A stretch of DNA of 64,000 nucleotides from assembly GCA_030654075.1 (NCBI GenBank), contig JAURYB010000056.1, positions 1 to 64,000 on the forward strand, read 5' to 3'. Position 1 is the stretch's first letter. Every line of letters begins with the position of its first letter. This document shows positions 21,468 through 30,722 of this stretch, in pieces. The position numbers and the translations under genes are program-made. A model generated the notes under the pieces. It was not told where the DNA came from, searched no databases, and saw nothing but the letters and a program-made list of their open reading frames with translations. This DNA comes from Bacteroidales bacterium. Its GTDB lineage: Bacteria; Bacteroidota; Bacteroidia; Bacteroidales; UBA4417.

Positions 21468-24098
21468 TTAATCAATGGAAGAATTCATTGAAAAATGGAA
21501 CTGGCCCTTATTAGCAGACGGCATACCAGGTATTTTATCAAAACCATAACCCCAGTCGAGACCAAGTAATCCAAACATTGGCAGGAATACCCGTACACCA
21601 ATACCGGCTGATCGTTTAACATCAAAAGGATTGAATTGATTAAATGATGCCCAGTCGTTACCAGCTTCCACAAAAACAAGCCCGAATATAGTTGAATTTG
21701 GATTAAGTGATAATGGATAGCGAAGTTCCAGTGTACTTTTATTAAAAACAACACCTCCTGCCTGAGTGGCTTTATCGGCGTCGGGAGTCAAACTTTCGTT
21801 GGCATATCCCCTGAAACCTATGAGTTGTCGCCCATCAATAGCCGAATAACCCGACATTCCATCTCCACCCATAAAATAGCGGTTAAAAGGTGTTACCTCA
21901 ATATCGCTGCTGTATTTGCCAAGGAAACCAACTTTGGTACGAGCCATAAGTACAAGGTCACCCACTATCTGCTGATAGAACGCGCCACTCATTTTCCATT
22001 GGTTAAACTCAATCATACGGTATTTATCGTCAGCGCTTTTCGCGGCAAACCAATCAGGAGCTAGCAGGGAATATGGCGGAGTCATTTCGAGCGACAAGTT
22101 CAACTCGGAACCGGCACGGGGATAAATTTGTGCGTCGGTCGAATATCTACCTAAAGCAATGGAATAAGAATAGCTCTGGTATAATCCGTTCGATTTTTTG
22201 CCAAACAAAGTATAATTATCCAGTTGGTAATGCTGTAGATTTATACTCTGCGACAGGTTAAAATAATTGTCGGGCCAGTTCAACCTTCGGCTGAAAGTAA
22301 ATGACAAACCTGTGATATTGTATGCATAATAAGATGCACTGGTTTTGGCGTATCCGTTATTATAAGCGGAAACAAAGGTAGAAACACTTAACTGATTTGG
22401 TTTTTTCCCTCCAAGCCATGGCTCTGTAAAAGAAGCACTGGCACTCAGATATCCTTTTCCGTAGGATTGTAATCGCAATGATAATTTTTGACCATCGCCC
22501 GAGGGCATTGGTTTCCAGGCTCCTTTTTTAAAAAAGTTGCGTGCCGAAAAATTATTAAACGATACGCCCAAGGTACCAATAAGCCTGCCGTAACCCCAGC
22601 CTCCGGAAAGCTCAAGCTGATCGGATGAAGTTTCCTCCACTTTGTAAGCAACATCCACGGTACCGTTTGTAGGATCAATGTTTGGTGTTTGTATATCAAT
22701 TTTTTCCTGATCGAAATATTTCAACTGCGTAAGCGAAGTACGGCTGCGTAAAATATCGGAGCGACTGAATAACTGGCCCGGTCTCGAGTACAATTCCCTG
22801 ATAATTACGTGGTCATTGGTTCTTGTGTTTCCGGCAACAGTAACTCTGCTAACATTCATCTGCTTGCCTTCGCGTATACGGATCTGGAGATCAATTGAAT
22901 CGTTGTCAGCACTTATTTCAATAGGCTCAATGGTACAGGTAAGGTAGCCGTCGTCAACGAATAAACTCATTAAATCGATGCCATTCGGGTTGAACTGAAG
23001 AGAAGCATCCAACTGATCCTGGTTATATACATCGCCTTTATGTATACCAAGCAATATCGCAAGTTCAGTAGCTGTAAATTTGGTATTTCCCACAAATGAG
23101 ATGTTCCTGTAGTAGTATTTATCCCCTTCGTAAACATGAAGATCTATTGTAATATCGTTATGTCCTGTTTTATAAATTGAATCTTTAACAAGCGTAGCAT
23201 CCCGATATCCATTTTCATAGAATTTCTTTACCAATGCAATCTTATCCTCTTCATATTCTTTTTCGATAAACTTTGAAGATTTGAAAATTCTGAACTTCAT
23301 GTTTTTATCTGCAACTTCCTGAACATATTCAGGATAATTCTTTAAATCCTTCCTTAAGATATGATCAAACAATCCAAAAAAGGATTCCTGTACAGTATAC
23401 AAAACTCGGTATGACCCTTTCTCCTTGGTCTTTTTTAATGCCGATTTAAGCGTGAGTTCGCTTAATTGTTTATTGCCAATAATATTAACCCTTCCAATTT
23501 TAACGCGACCGCCCTTTTTGATATTAATATTGAGTGCAACATTATTAAGCATAGCTGTATCTTTCACCTGCTTAATATCAACGCTGGCATCAAAATACCC
23601 TTTCCCTACAAAATGCTTTTTTATAGTATTGGTTACACGCATTAAAAGATTATCCGTAACTACATCTCCTTTTGAAATTTTGATTTTATCTTTTAAATCG
23701 TCGCCTTCGCCTTTGCGTATACCACTGAAGTCGAACTTTGCCAGTCGTGGACGTTCTGTTAAACGAATTTCGAGGAAGATCTGATCATCCTGAACACCTG
23801 TGGCCACAATTTTTACATCTTCAAAAAGTCCTTGCTGCCATAGTTTATCCATAGCAGAACGAATTCTTTCACCGGGGATATCAATTTTATTACCGACTTG
23901 TAATCCTGATAAAGATATCAGAACAGAACTGTTAAGGTACTTCACACCAGTAACTGTAATACCTCCGATAGTATATTTCCGGGGAAGGTTATAATCGATA
24001 TCGGGAACTTCATTGCCTGTCGTGATCTGTGCCATTACAGGCATTGATAGGATTGAAATCAGAATAAATAGTAGTAATGTAAAGCGCCTCAGTGTCAT
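21468..24098 (-). CDS. bamA: outer membrane protein assembly factor BamA
   Basis: BamA is the central Omp85 protein of the machine that folds beta-barrels into the outer membrane. It has 876 aa. A signal peptide ends at VMAQ. Five POTRA domains cover about residues 40-495; the boundaries start near YTIGGITVTGVKYL, LAKFDFSGIRKGEG, VKIGRVNIIGNKQL, YYRNISFVGNTKF and SRVTVAGNTRTND. A C-terminal 16-strand barrel contains the lid motif GFRGYANESL, equivalent to the VRGF motif. I chose the ATG at 24098, which overlaps the uppS stop as ATGA, a common coupling arrangement; another ATG three codons earlier (24107) is possible. The ompH genes downstream supply its clients. Confidence 0.93.
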   Translation of the reverse strand: MTLRRFTLLLFILISILSMPVMAQITTGNEVPDIDYNLPRKYTIGGITVTGVKYLNSSVLISLSGLQVGNKIDIPGERIRSAMDKLWQQGLFEDVKIVATGVQDDQIFLEIRLTERPRLAKFDFSGIRKGEGDDLKDKIKISKGDVVTDNLLMRVTNTIKKHFVGKGYFDASVDIKQVKDTAMLNNVALNINIKKGGRVKIGRVNIIGNKQLSELTLKSALKKTKEKGSYRVLYTVQESFFGLFDHILRKDLKNYPEYVQEVADKNMKFRIFKSSKFIEKEYEEDKIALVKKFYENGYRDATLVKDSIYKTGHNDITIDLHVYEGDKYYYRNISFVGNTKFTATELAILLGIHKGDVYNQDQLDASLQFNPNGIDLMSLFVDDGYLTCTIEPIEISADNDSIDLQIRIREGKQMNVSRVTVAGNTRTNDHVIIRELYSRPGQLFSRSDILRSRTSLTQLKYFDQEKIDIQTPNIDPTNGTVDVAYKVEETSSDQLELSGGWGYGRLIGTLGVSFNNFSARNFFKKGAWKPMPSGDGQKLSLRLQSYGKGYLSASASFTEPWLGGKKPNQLSVSTFVSAYNNGYAKTSASYYAYNITGLSFTFSRRLNWPDNYFNLSQSINLQHYQLDNYTLFGKKSNGLYQSYSYSIALGRYSTDAQIYPRAGSELNLSLEMTPPYSLLAPDWFAAKSADDKYRMIEFNQWKMSGAFYQQIVGDLVLMARTKVGFLGKYSSDIEVTPFNRYFMGGDGMSGYSAIDGRQLIGFRGYANESLTPDADKATQAGGVVFNKSTLELRYPLSLNPNSTIFGLVFVEAGNDWASFNQFNPFDVKRSAGIGVRVFLPMFGLLGLDWGYGFDKIPGMPSANKGQFHFSMNSSID

Positions 24099-24859
24099 CC
24101 TTTGCAATTTATAATTTGTTCACTTGTTTTACCAAACCGCCGTTCGCGATGCTGGAAATCAATAATAGCTTCATACAGATCTTCTTTGCGGAAATCGGGC
24201 CATAGTTTAGATGAAAAGAACAACTCGGTATAAGCAGTTTGCCACATCAGGAAATTGCTAGTCCGATATTCTCCACTGGTGCGTATCAGAAGTTCCGGAT
24301 CAGGAAGATCGGGCGCATTCATACTCGCTGAAACCAATTTTTCGTTGATCTGTCCGGGGCTGAGGGTTCCATCTTTAACCTGTTGCGCAATTTTCCGGAT
24401 AGCATCAACAATCTCCCATCTGCCGCTGTAACTCAATGCCAGGAATAAATCCATCCGTGTGTTACCCGCAGTTTTTTCCATTGCCTCGGCAAGTTCCTTT
24501 TTCACTTGTGGGTCCATGCATTGGATATTTCCAATTACCCGGAGCCTTATATTATTATCGTTGAGCGTTTTGATCTCATTATTGATTGTAACAACCAAAA
24601 GATGCATTAAAGCATCAACTTCGTCTTTCGGACGATTCCAGTTCTCCGTTGAAAAAGCATATAATGTGAGGTATTTAACACCCAGTTCAGCAGCAGCTTC
24701 AGCTGTTTCACGAACCGATTGCACACCGTTATTGTGTCCAAAAACACGTTGTTCGCCACGTTGCTGAGCCCATCTGCCATTGCCATCCATGATGATGGCT
24801 ATATGCTTTGGCAGCCTGGTTTTATCTACAGTGTCGATCAAATTGTTGTTCTCCATCAT
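24095..24859 (-). CDS. uppS: isoprenyl transferase (undecaprenyl diphosphate synthase)
   Basis: This cis-prenyltransferase makes undecaprenyl diphosphate, the lipid carrier for peptidoglycan and surface polysaccharides. With the start used here it has 254 aa. AIIMDGNGRWAQQRGEQR holds the catalytic Asp and diphosphate-binding residues, LTLYAFSTENWNRP and the C-terminal LLIRTSGEYRTSN complete the active site, and FSSKLWPDF is the family end motif. An in-frame GTG at 24901 would add 14 residues. It is less likely, because a TAAATTTG -7-like element (24866-24873) lies between the GTG and the two adjacent ATG codons. The stop codon overlaps bamA by 4 nt. Confidence 0.93.
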   Translation of the reverse strand: MMENNNLIDTVDKTRLPKHIAIIMDGNGRWAQQRGEQRVFGHNNGVQSVRETAEAAAELGVKYLTLYAFSTENWNRPKDEVDALMHLLVVTINNEIKTLNDNNIRLRVIGNIQCMDPQVKKELAEAMEKTAGNTRMDLFLALSYSGRWEIVDAIRKIAQQVKDGTLSPGQINEKLVSASMNAPDLPDPELLIRTSGEYRTSNFLMWQTAYTELFFSSKLWPDFRKEDLYEAIIDFQHRERRFGKTSEQIINCKG

Positions 24860-24954
24860 TTCCGACAAATTTAGGCTTTTGTGCTTTACCGCACCAGCCA
24901 CTTTTGTTAATTATTCTTAATGTATATGTTACAGGTAATCAATCCCGTAAATTA

Positions 24955-25761
24955 CTAGTAGCCTTCACGTTGGTGGTCGAGACAATTCTCTTTAGCCAAC
25001 ATTCTTATTTTTACTGTTAACGAAATACCGGCAAACGAATACCAATCCGTATCACGTGAGTTACCCCGCTGCATTCCCGCGTTGTGACTGAGCGTGGGGT
25101 CCGAAGCTATTTCCTGTATTGTTGGGCTCGTCGGAGGATTTGCGGCAAGATCAAGATAATATGCCTTGCTCACGTCGTCGAGGTAATCAGTTGATGTTTT
25201 ACGCATCCCCCACTCAGCTCCTACACCAATCAATTTACTGACACTATATTTTACACCTAGTCCGAATGATCCGCTAAAAGCGTACAAATTGTAAGGTTTC
25301 CCCTGATTTTCAGTAGTTAAAGGCTGTAATTCAGTTTTCCCCGCCGGTAAGTTTCCATATGGTTTGAAAAAGAATACTGTTGGACCACCAAAAATGTAGG
25401 GTGAAATCGGATGCAATTTGCTTCCAATGAAGTATTCAAAGAAATTGATTTCAAGCTGCAAACCAATTTCTGTGAGTTTTGATTCAAAATTAAGATTCCG
25501 TTCAGGATTGGCTTTGCTAACCGCGTCATCACCTGCCACTGTACCCCGCAACCCATGCACCCTTAAGGATATGCGTGGATTGAAATTCTGCCGGTACATA
25601 ATGCCGAATGCAGGCTTCGACATCAGGAAAGGTTTGTTTGGATTGAGGTCGCCCATATAATAGGTAACGCCACCCAAAATTCCCAGATCGCCGGATTTTT
25701 GAGCATAGATTAATGGTGCTGAAAACACCATGAACAAAAGAAAAATTAAGATTTTTCGCAT
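24955..25761 (-). CDS. DUF6089-type outer membrane beta-barrel protein
   Basis: This 268-aa protein has a signal peptide (MRKILIFLLFMVFSAPLIYAQ), then a barrel-like pattern of alternating strands: GDLGILGGVTYYMGDLNP, PAFGIMYRQNFNPRISLRVH, FEYFIGSKLHPISPYIFGG, FGLGVKYSVSKLIGVGAEWG. In Bacteroidota such DUF6089 proteins lie next to uppS and bamA. Function is unknown; a helper of the assembly machine is a guess from position. I chose the ATG at 25761 instead of an in-frame ATG 16 codons upstream, because the -7 element at 25777 lies downstream of that earlier start. Confidence 0.82.
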   Translation of the reverse strand: MRKILIFLLFMVFSAPLIYAQKSGDLGILGGVTYYMGDLNPNKPFLMSKPAFGIMYRQNFNPRISLRVHGLRGTVAGDDAVSKANPERNLNFESKLTEIGLQLEINFFEYFIGSKLHPISPYIFGGPTVFFFKPYGNLPAGKTELQPLTTENQGKPYNLYAFSGSFGLGVKYSVSKLIGVGAEWGMRKTSTDYLDDVSKAYYLDLAANPPTSPTIQEIASDPTLSHNAGMQRGNSRDTDWYSFAGISLTVKIRMLAKENCLDHQREGY

Positions 25762-25776
25762 AATTTTTTGAGCGTG

Positions 25777-25784
25777 CAAAGGTA
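25777..25784 (-). promoter_or_regulatory. -7 promoter element of the DUF6089-uppS-bamA unit
   Basis: TACCTTTG on the minus strand matches TAnnTTTG and lies 16 nt before the ATG at 25761. It probably drives the envelope biogenesis unit. Confidence 0.55.
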
Positions 25785-26148
25785 GCATTAATATTGATAC
25801 AGAGCGCATAGTATTGATAGAGTCAATTTTTAATAGGCGTAAGCGTTAAACAAGTTATCTGAAACCGGGCTGAGACAAATTACAGAAAAGGTAATTTTTA
25901 AATTTTTAGCTTTACCTCTGCCAACATGCTTACTGAGTACAATCTATTACGTACCAGATACAGAAGCTGAATTATAACTTTAATTCTTTCATTTCTTTCT
26001 CATCGTAAAACGCTGAAATTATTCTATCTGGCCAGCCAGTGCTGGAAAGCATACAAGTTTTGACACCTCCGGGTTGGAAGCAAAAGAGGGAAATTAAGAA
26101 GGGTGGTAACAGGTATGATTCCGACAAATAACAGGCCAGGATAAATGT
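25785..26148. other. gene-free spacer before nadK 3' end
   Basis: I see no open frame with family features, no repeat and no clear terminator here. It separates the DUF6089-uppS-bamA unit from nadK. Confidence 0.5.
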
Positions 26149-27063
26149 TTAATTCCGGATATCGGAGCCCCAGTTGAGTTTTGCTCGTATTGTTGAAAAG
26201 AAGTTCTCATTCAGACGTTGTACCAGGTTAATTTCAAAGTCAGCTTTACCCACAACCAACTCATTATCAGGTGTTATGATAGCAGATTGCGAATCAAGTC
26301 CAACAAGTGCCTGCTCATCCCGGCTATCGACCTTTATGCGTATCAGGCTGCTGTCAGGAATAACGACAGGTCGTACCGATAAATTGTGCGGCGCAATTGG
26401 CGTAATTACAAAATTGTTTGAATCAGGCGTAAGTATCGGACCTCCGCAACTCAATGAATAGGCCGTTGACCCGGTTGGAGTTGCAATAATAAGACCATCG
26501 GCCCAATAAGAATGAAGTAACTGATCGTTAACCCAAACATGCACAACTACCAGTGACGAATTTTCCTTTTTATTGATTGAAAGCTCATTAAATGCATAAT
26601 TAAAATCGCTGAAAAGAGTGTGGGGCGAAATCAAACTGATTAAGGTCCTTTTTACAATCCGGTAACGATTCTCCATAATATCCTCCACGGCATCAAAGAT
26701 TTCGGCAGGCGGAATGCTGGAAAGGAATCCCATCCTGCCCAGGTTAATTCCGGATATCGGAATTCCCGAATCGCGCACCAGGCGAACGGAATGCAACATA
26801 GTACCATCACCCCCGACCGAAAAAAGCAAATCAGCCTGTCCTTTCAGATCTGTGTGTTCATAAAATAAAGTGATTCCCTGCCTGAATGAAATTCTATCCT
26901 TAATAAAATCGTGAAAGGGCTTCCAGATGAGAAGTTTACATCCTTTGATTTCGAGGGCTTCTATCAGAATCCGGACATAATCCAGTTGGTTATCGTTAAA
27001 TTCTTTTCCGAAAATCGCAATTCTCACTTTGATAGGATTTGTATTGTTAAAATGAAATGGCAC
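26149..27063 (-). CDS. nadK: NAD kinase
   Basis: NAD kinase phosphorylates NAD+ to NADP+. It has 304 aa. The N-terminal Rossmann-like part is IRVAIFG-like (KVRIAIFGKEFND). FSVGGDGTMLHSVRLV carries the GGDGT motif at 84-88 with the catalytic Asp. GINLGRMGFLS and AFNELSINKKENSSL bind NAD. WADGLIIATPTGSTAYSLSC with GGP after it is the second signature. It starts 8 bp behind the small Omp85 gene and forms a run with the CBS-domain gene, an order usual in the phylum apart from the Omp85 gene in between. Confidence 0.95.
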   Translation of the reverse strand: MPFHFNNTNPIKVRIAIFGKEFNDNQLDYVRILIEALEIKGCKLLIWKPFHDFIKDRISFRQGITLFYEHTDLKGQADLLFSVGGDGTMLHSVRLVRDSGIPISGINLGRMGFLSSIPPAEIFDAVEDIMENRYRIVKRTLISLISPHTLFSDFNYAFNELSINKKENSSLVVVHVWVNDQLLHSYWADGLIIATPTGSTAYSLSCGGPILTPDSNNFVITPIAPHNLSVRPVVIPDSSLIRIKVDSRDEQALVGLDSQSAIITPDNELVVGKADFEINLVQRLNENFFSTIRAKLNWGSDIRN

Positions 27064-27071
27064 AAAAGGGG

Positions 27072-28523
27072 TTATATCCCTGCAATAAAGTGAATAAAGA
27101 TACCACTTTTACCTGACTTATTGATTGCATACTCAATTCGTATTACTTTGTCGTAATAGGTAACCAGATCAACACCTAGCCCGGCTCCTGCCAGCAATGT
27201 GCGTGGCATTAAATTGTTATATTGTCCGATCCACTGAGGCTGCCATACGTAGCCGGCATCGGCAAAAGCAGTAAGATAAACTGCATAATGGATAAGTCCA
27301 AACTTGGGTGTGGGAATGAAACCAATTTTATGCATCTGTTCAGGGACCAACGCAAATTTGATATTCGAACGAATAATGCCAAAATGTTTGCCATCAATTA
27401 CATTGTACTCATATCCTCTCACATAATCTCGTCCATAGCCCAGGCCCTGAATCTGAAAATAGGGTTGCCCTGCACCCGACGACACTTTACCAATGAAAGA
27501 AATTCCTGTATACCAGCATTTAGCCAATTGTGCATAAAACCTTGTGGTTGTTTTAGCCCAGGCAATATTAACTGGCTTTTCGAAACTAAATCCCAATCCC
27601 GATTTGTTCAGTTCAAGGTCTACATACCATCCTTTGAGCGGATAATATTTTATATTGCGGTGATCGACTTTCAGTTTGTAATATAAGTATAAAAATGAGG
27701 GTTTATCCTCATTCTTATAACTGTAATCTGGATTTAAAGTCAATAGCGAATCAGAAAATGAATAAGCCCGAAATCCTGCAATTACCTGGTGAGTTGTAAA
27801 GATGTTGTTCCGGTAAGTACTGTTAACAGAAAAATATTTTTCAGTCGATAAGCCTTCAGAAACAAATGCAAACAATAGTTTATCATCTTGTGTAAGATAT
27901 CCAGTTTCTCGATTATTCTTGTAACCTGCCTCAAAGCCAATCCCTAAATGTTTATTCTTGTCAATATACGGATTCTGATAAGCCAGACTGAAGTGATGAT
28001 TCTTGCCAAACTGAATAATTGCATCCAGCTCATCCATCCGGCCAGTGAAGTTGTACCATTTCAGGTCAATTCCGTAATTGATGCGTGTAAAGTCGCTTGT
28101 TTGCAGCCAGGTGTTGAGATTCCGGTCAGTAATCTGCAATATGGGAACAGGCCACAGATACCAGCGTTCAAGTAAGGATATTTTGATATTCATAACAGCC
28201 TGACTATTTGAATCAGAAGTCAATACAGTATCAATAGTCACGAAATTAAATAAAGAAGTATTCAGAAGATTGAGGCGCGATTGGTTAACAAGCCTGCTAA
28301 ATTCACCAGGGGAGAATTTGTCGCCGGTTGCAATTAATAACTCCCGAAAAATAATGCTTTCCCTGGTTTTTTGGGTTCCTGATGATTCAACAGTACCAAC
28401 AGTGACTGTAGTATTGGAAGATTCTATTTGAGCGGATACAGAAAACAGGCTGAAAACCACCATGAGAAGCAGTAACAGACAGCGCAATGCTTTTGCAGGT
28501 GGTGTTTTGAATCGTAAATCCAT
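27072..28523 (-). CDS. small Omp85/BamA-like outer membrane protein with one POTRA-like domain
   Basis: This 483-aa protein has a signal peptide (about 1-32, ending FSVSAQ), one POTRA-like domain (about 55-125, RELLIATGDKFSPGEFSRLV ... LLNTSLFNFVTIDTVL), and a C-terminal barrel of about 350 residues. GLGYGRDYVRGYEYNVIDGK resembles the VRGY/VRGF lid motif of Omp85 proteins. It is far shorter than BamA (encoded nearby) and TamA. It may be an outer membrane assembly or export protein; its substrate is unknown. It lies between the CBS gene and nadK, 8-9 bp from each, so the three are probably co-transcribed. Confidence 0.8.
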   Translation of the reverse strand: MDLRFKTPPAKALRCLLLLLMVVFSLFSVSAQIESSNTTVTVGTVESSGTQKTRESIIFRELLIATGDKFSPGEFSRLVNQSRLNLLNTSLFNFVTIDTVLTSDSNSQAVMNIKISLLERWYLWPVPILQITDRNLNTWLQTSDFTRINYGIDLKWYNFTGRMDELDAIIQFGKNHHFSLAYQNPYIDKNKHLGIGFEAGYKNNRETGYLTQDDKLLFAFVSEGLSTEKYFSVNSTYRNNIFTTHQVIAGFRAYSFSDSLLTLNPDYSYKNEDKPSFLYLYYKLKVDHRNIKYYPLKGWYVDLELNKSGLGFSFEKPVNIAWAKTTTRFYAQLAKCWYTGISFIGKVSSGAGQPYFQIQGLGYGRDYVRGYEYNVIDGKHFGIIRSNIKFALVPEQMHKIGFIPTPKFGLIHYAVYLTAFADAGYVWQPQWIGQYNNLMPRTLLAGAGLGVDLVTYYDKVIRIEYAINKSGKSGIFIHFIAGI

Positions 28524-28532
28524 GAATAAGGA

Positions 28533-29195
28533 TCAGACGTTTAAATAAGTCATCAATAGATCATAGCGTTCGCGGAGATTATCGAAATAATCGCTTTCGA
28601 AAAACGAAGCTTTGATGGTATAATCGTATCGGATAAATGATTGAATTACAGGCTGTATATCTATTCTATTAAGTTTCATAGTGAGCTCGAGTCGCGTGGA
28701 ATCAGCCGGCGAGGTCACATAGAAACTCAGAATCTTTGCATCGTTATCTTCAATGATCTTTGAAATCGCAACCATAGAAAAATCATTTGCATTGAGTTCC
28801 AGGACTAGAATTCCGCCTGGATTATTTACAGCGGCGGTTGCTGCCATTTTTTCAACCATATCTGCCAATGTGATAAGGCCGAGGTACAGTCCTTTTTCGT
28901 CCACAACCGGCAAGGTTGTAAGTTTAAAATCAGCAAAAAGCTTCAACGCTTCATAAAAATGCCTGGTATGGAGTATAGAAACATTCTGTAACTGAAGCTG
29001 ATAATTCCAGATTGGTTCTTCGAACGAGTCGGCAGCAAAAATGTCATCTTCCGAAATAAGCCCTAATAACTGTGAATCACCAACCACGGGAAGATGCGAA
29101 ACCTTGAATTCATCGAACCAATGCATGGCAACGAGCCCGGTATCGGAGGCTTTCAGTGGCAGTACAGCGTTTGATATGAGATCTTTTGCAATCAT
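28533..29195 (-). CDS. CBS-pair domain protein
   Basis: This 220-aa cytoplasmic protein has two CBS motifs in the first 125 residues (LISNAVLPLKASDTGLVAMHW ... HLPVVGDSQLLGLISEDDIF, and LFADFKLTTLPVVDEKGLYLG). CBS pairs usually bind adenosyl nucleotides and act as energy or ligand sensors. The C-terminal 95 residues (GGILVLELNANDFSMVAIS ... SRLELTMKLNRIDIQPVI) look like an ACT-like ligand-binding fold. It is the first gene of the CBS-Omp85-nadK run and is divergent from pdxJ. What it senses is not known; control of nadK is a possible guess from position. Confidence 0.85.
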   Translation of the reverse strand: MIAKDLISNAVLPLKASDTGLVAMHWFDEFKVSHLPVVGDSQLLGLISEDDIFAADSFEEPIWNYQLQLQNVSILHTRHFYEALKLFADFKLTTLPVVDEKGLYLGLITLADMVEKMAATAAVNNPGGILVLELNANDFSMVAISKIIEDNDAKILSFYVTSPADSTRLELTMKLNRIDIQPVIQSFIRYDYTIKASFFESDYFDNLRERYDLLMTYLNV

Positions 29196-29252
29196 AATTC
29201 TATTAGCTCAAATATCGTGCCTTAAATCGGTAAAACCAAGCGTGGTGTTTCG

Positions 29253-29260
29253 TAATTTTG
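29253..29260 (+). promoter_or_regulatory. -7 promoter element of pdxJ
   Basis: TAATTTTG matches TAnnTTTG and lies 18 nt before the pdxJ ATG, in the 83-bp divergent spacer. Confidence 0.5.
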
Positions 29261-29278
29261 CAGCATTAAAAATAAGCG

Positions 29279-29992
29279 ATGACAAAGTTAAGCGTAAATA
29301 TTAATAAAATTGCGACAATTCGTAATGCACGGGGCGGAAATATGCCTGATGTGCTGAAAGCAGCTATTGATTGCGAATTATTCGGTGCCCAGGGCATTAC
29401 TGTTCATCCACGTCCCGATGAGCGCCATATCCGGTACAGCGATGTATATGAGATTTATCCTTTGATAAAAACCGAGTTTAATATTGAGGGAAATCCTATT
29501 CCTCAGTTTATCGACCTGGTACTTGAAGTAAAGCCGGCGCAGGTTACTCTGGTTCCGGACGCGCATGATACTATAACCTCCAATGCGGGTTGGGATACTA
29601 AGAAAAATAAGTCCTTTCTGAAGGAAATTGTTTCAGAGTTTAAATCACACGGCATCCGAACTTCTATTTTCGTTGATCCGGATACCGAAATGGTTCATCA
29701 TGCTGCCGAAACGGGTACCGACCGGATAGAACTTTATACCGAGGCTTATGCCCTTCAATACCAGATTGACAGGATAAAGGCTATTTTGCCATATGTAGAA
29801 GCGTCAAAAGTTGCTACAATGAACGGTTTAGGAATCAATGCAGGGCACGACCTCGATCTTAACAACCTCTGGTACCTGGTTCGCACCATTCCCCAGGTAC
29901 TGGAAGTTTCAATCGGCCATGCGCTGGTTAGTGAAGCATTGTATCTGGGACTGGAAAAAACAATTCAGTTGTACCTGCAGCAGCTGCGATAA
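29279..29992 (+). CDS. pdxJ: pyridoxine 5'-phosphate synthase
   Basis: PdxJ condenses 1-deoxyxylulose 5-phosphate with 3-amino-2-oxopropyl phosphate to pyridoxine 5'-phosphate, the last ring-forming step of the DXP-dependent vitamin B6 route. It has 237 aa, the usual length. [17 protein letters not shown] is the N-terminal signature. [18 protein letters not shown] holds the catalytic His and Arg, [15 protein letters not shown] the Glu/Asp region (with Asp in place of the common Glu in VPE), and IELYTEAYA and [15 protein letters not shown] close the barrel. Gap to the next gene is 19 bp, so it probably leads a short operon. Confidence 0.95.
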   Translation: MTKLSVNINKIATIRNARGGNMPDVLKAAIDCELFGAQGITVHPRPDERHIRYSDVYEIYPLIKTEFNIEGNPIPQFIDLVLEVKPAQVTLVPDAHDTITSNAGWDTKKNKSFLKEIVSEFKSHGIRTSIFVDPDTEMVHHAAETGTDRIELYTEAYALQYQIDRIKAILPYVEASKVATMNGLGINAGHDLDLNNLWYLVRTIPQVLEVSIGHALVSEALYLGLEKTIQLYLQQLR

Positions 29993-30011
29993 TTAACAAT
30001 TTCAAAACCAA

Positions 30012-30602
30012 ATGATAAAACCACTTGCATTTTTTGTTCTGTTGCTGATATCTTCAGCGAGAATCATTGCGCAAACTATTGTTGAAACCAAACAAACAGA
30101 GGAACGTAACGGTATTGTTTATATAAAAGGCGACAAAACACCGTTCTGCGGAACTACTGTTTCCTATTTCCCGACAGGCAACAAACAAGTAGAGGCGTCT
30201 TATTTAAATGGCAAAGAAAATGGTGTGGAAACCAACTGGTATCCGGATGGAAAAGTTCTGATGGAAATTACTTACCGTGATGGCGAATTTAACGGACCCT
30301 ATCGGGTTTATTACATCGAAGGAGGAATGGAATATGAAAAGATTTATTCCGGAGGTTTGATGAACGGGCTTTCGACCCATTATTATCACGATGGCAAAAA
30401 AGAATACGAAGGGACATATACCGATTGCCGGGAAACAGGCACCTGGACTTATTACCATCCGAACGGGCAAAAAATGAAGAAAGGAACTTTTAATTTAGGC
30501 TTTGAAGAAGGTGAATGGCAGTTTTGGGATGAAAACGGCAAACCTATTAAGTCAACTACCTACAAATCAGGTGAAGTCATTTCCGAAAGTCCTGTAAAAT
30601 AA
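30012..30602 (+). CDS. exported MORN-repeat (YwqK-like) protein
   Basis: This 196-aa protein has a signal peptide (about 1-21, ending ARIIAQ) and then at least five MORN-type repeats of the pattern Y.nG..nG....Y..G. Examples are EASYLNGKENGVETNWYPDG, ITYRDGEFNGPYRVYY, EKIYSGGLMNGLSTHYY, GTYTDCRETGTWTYYHPNG and GTFNLGFEEGEWQFWDENG. Databases often name such proteins YwqK family antitoxins, but no toxin gene is beside it and it is exported, so that name should not be taken as a function. MORN repeats may mediate contacts with membranes or proteins. It follows pdxJ closely, in the same direction. Confidence 0.82.
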   Translation: MIKPLAFFVLLLISSARIIAQTIVETKQTEERNGIVYIKGDKTPFCGTTVSYFPTGNKQVEASYLNGKENGVETNWYPDGKVLMEITYRDGEFNGPYRVYYIEGGMEYEKIYSGGLMNGLSTHYYHDGKKEYEGTYTDCRETGTWTYYHPNGQKMKKGTFNLGFEEGEWQFWDENGKPIKSTTYKSGEVISESPVK

Positions 30603-30722
30603 TCCAGTTCTGACTTTACAGAACCATTGTTAATATTGAGATCTGGGTTGCCATTTTATATACTGGCATAAACATTTGCCTTATCTTTAATCTCACAAAG
30701 ATTGAATTATTCAGAATAAATT

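Noticed and set aside
30012-30602. MORN-repeat protein as a true antitoxin
   Set aside because: It has a signal peptide and no toxin neighbour; the YwqK-antitoxin name in databases is not support for that role.
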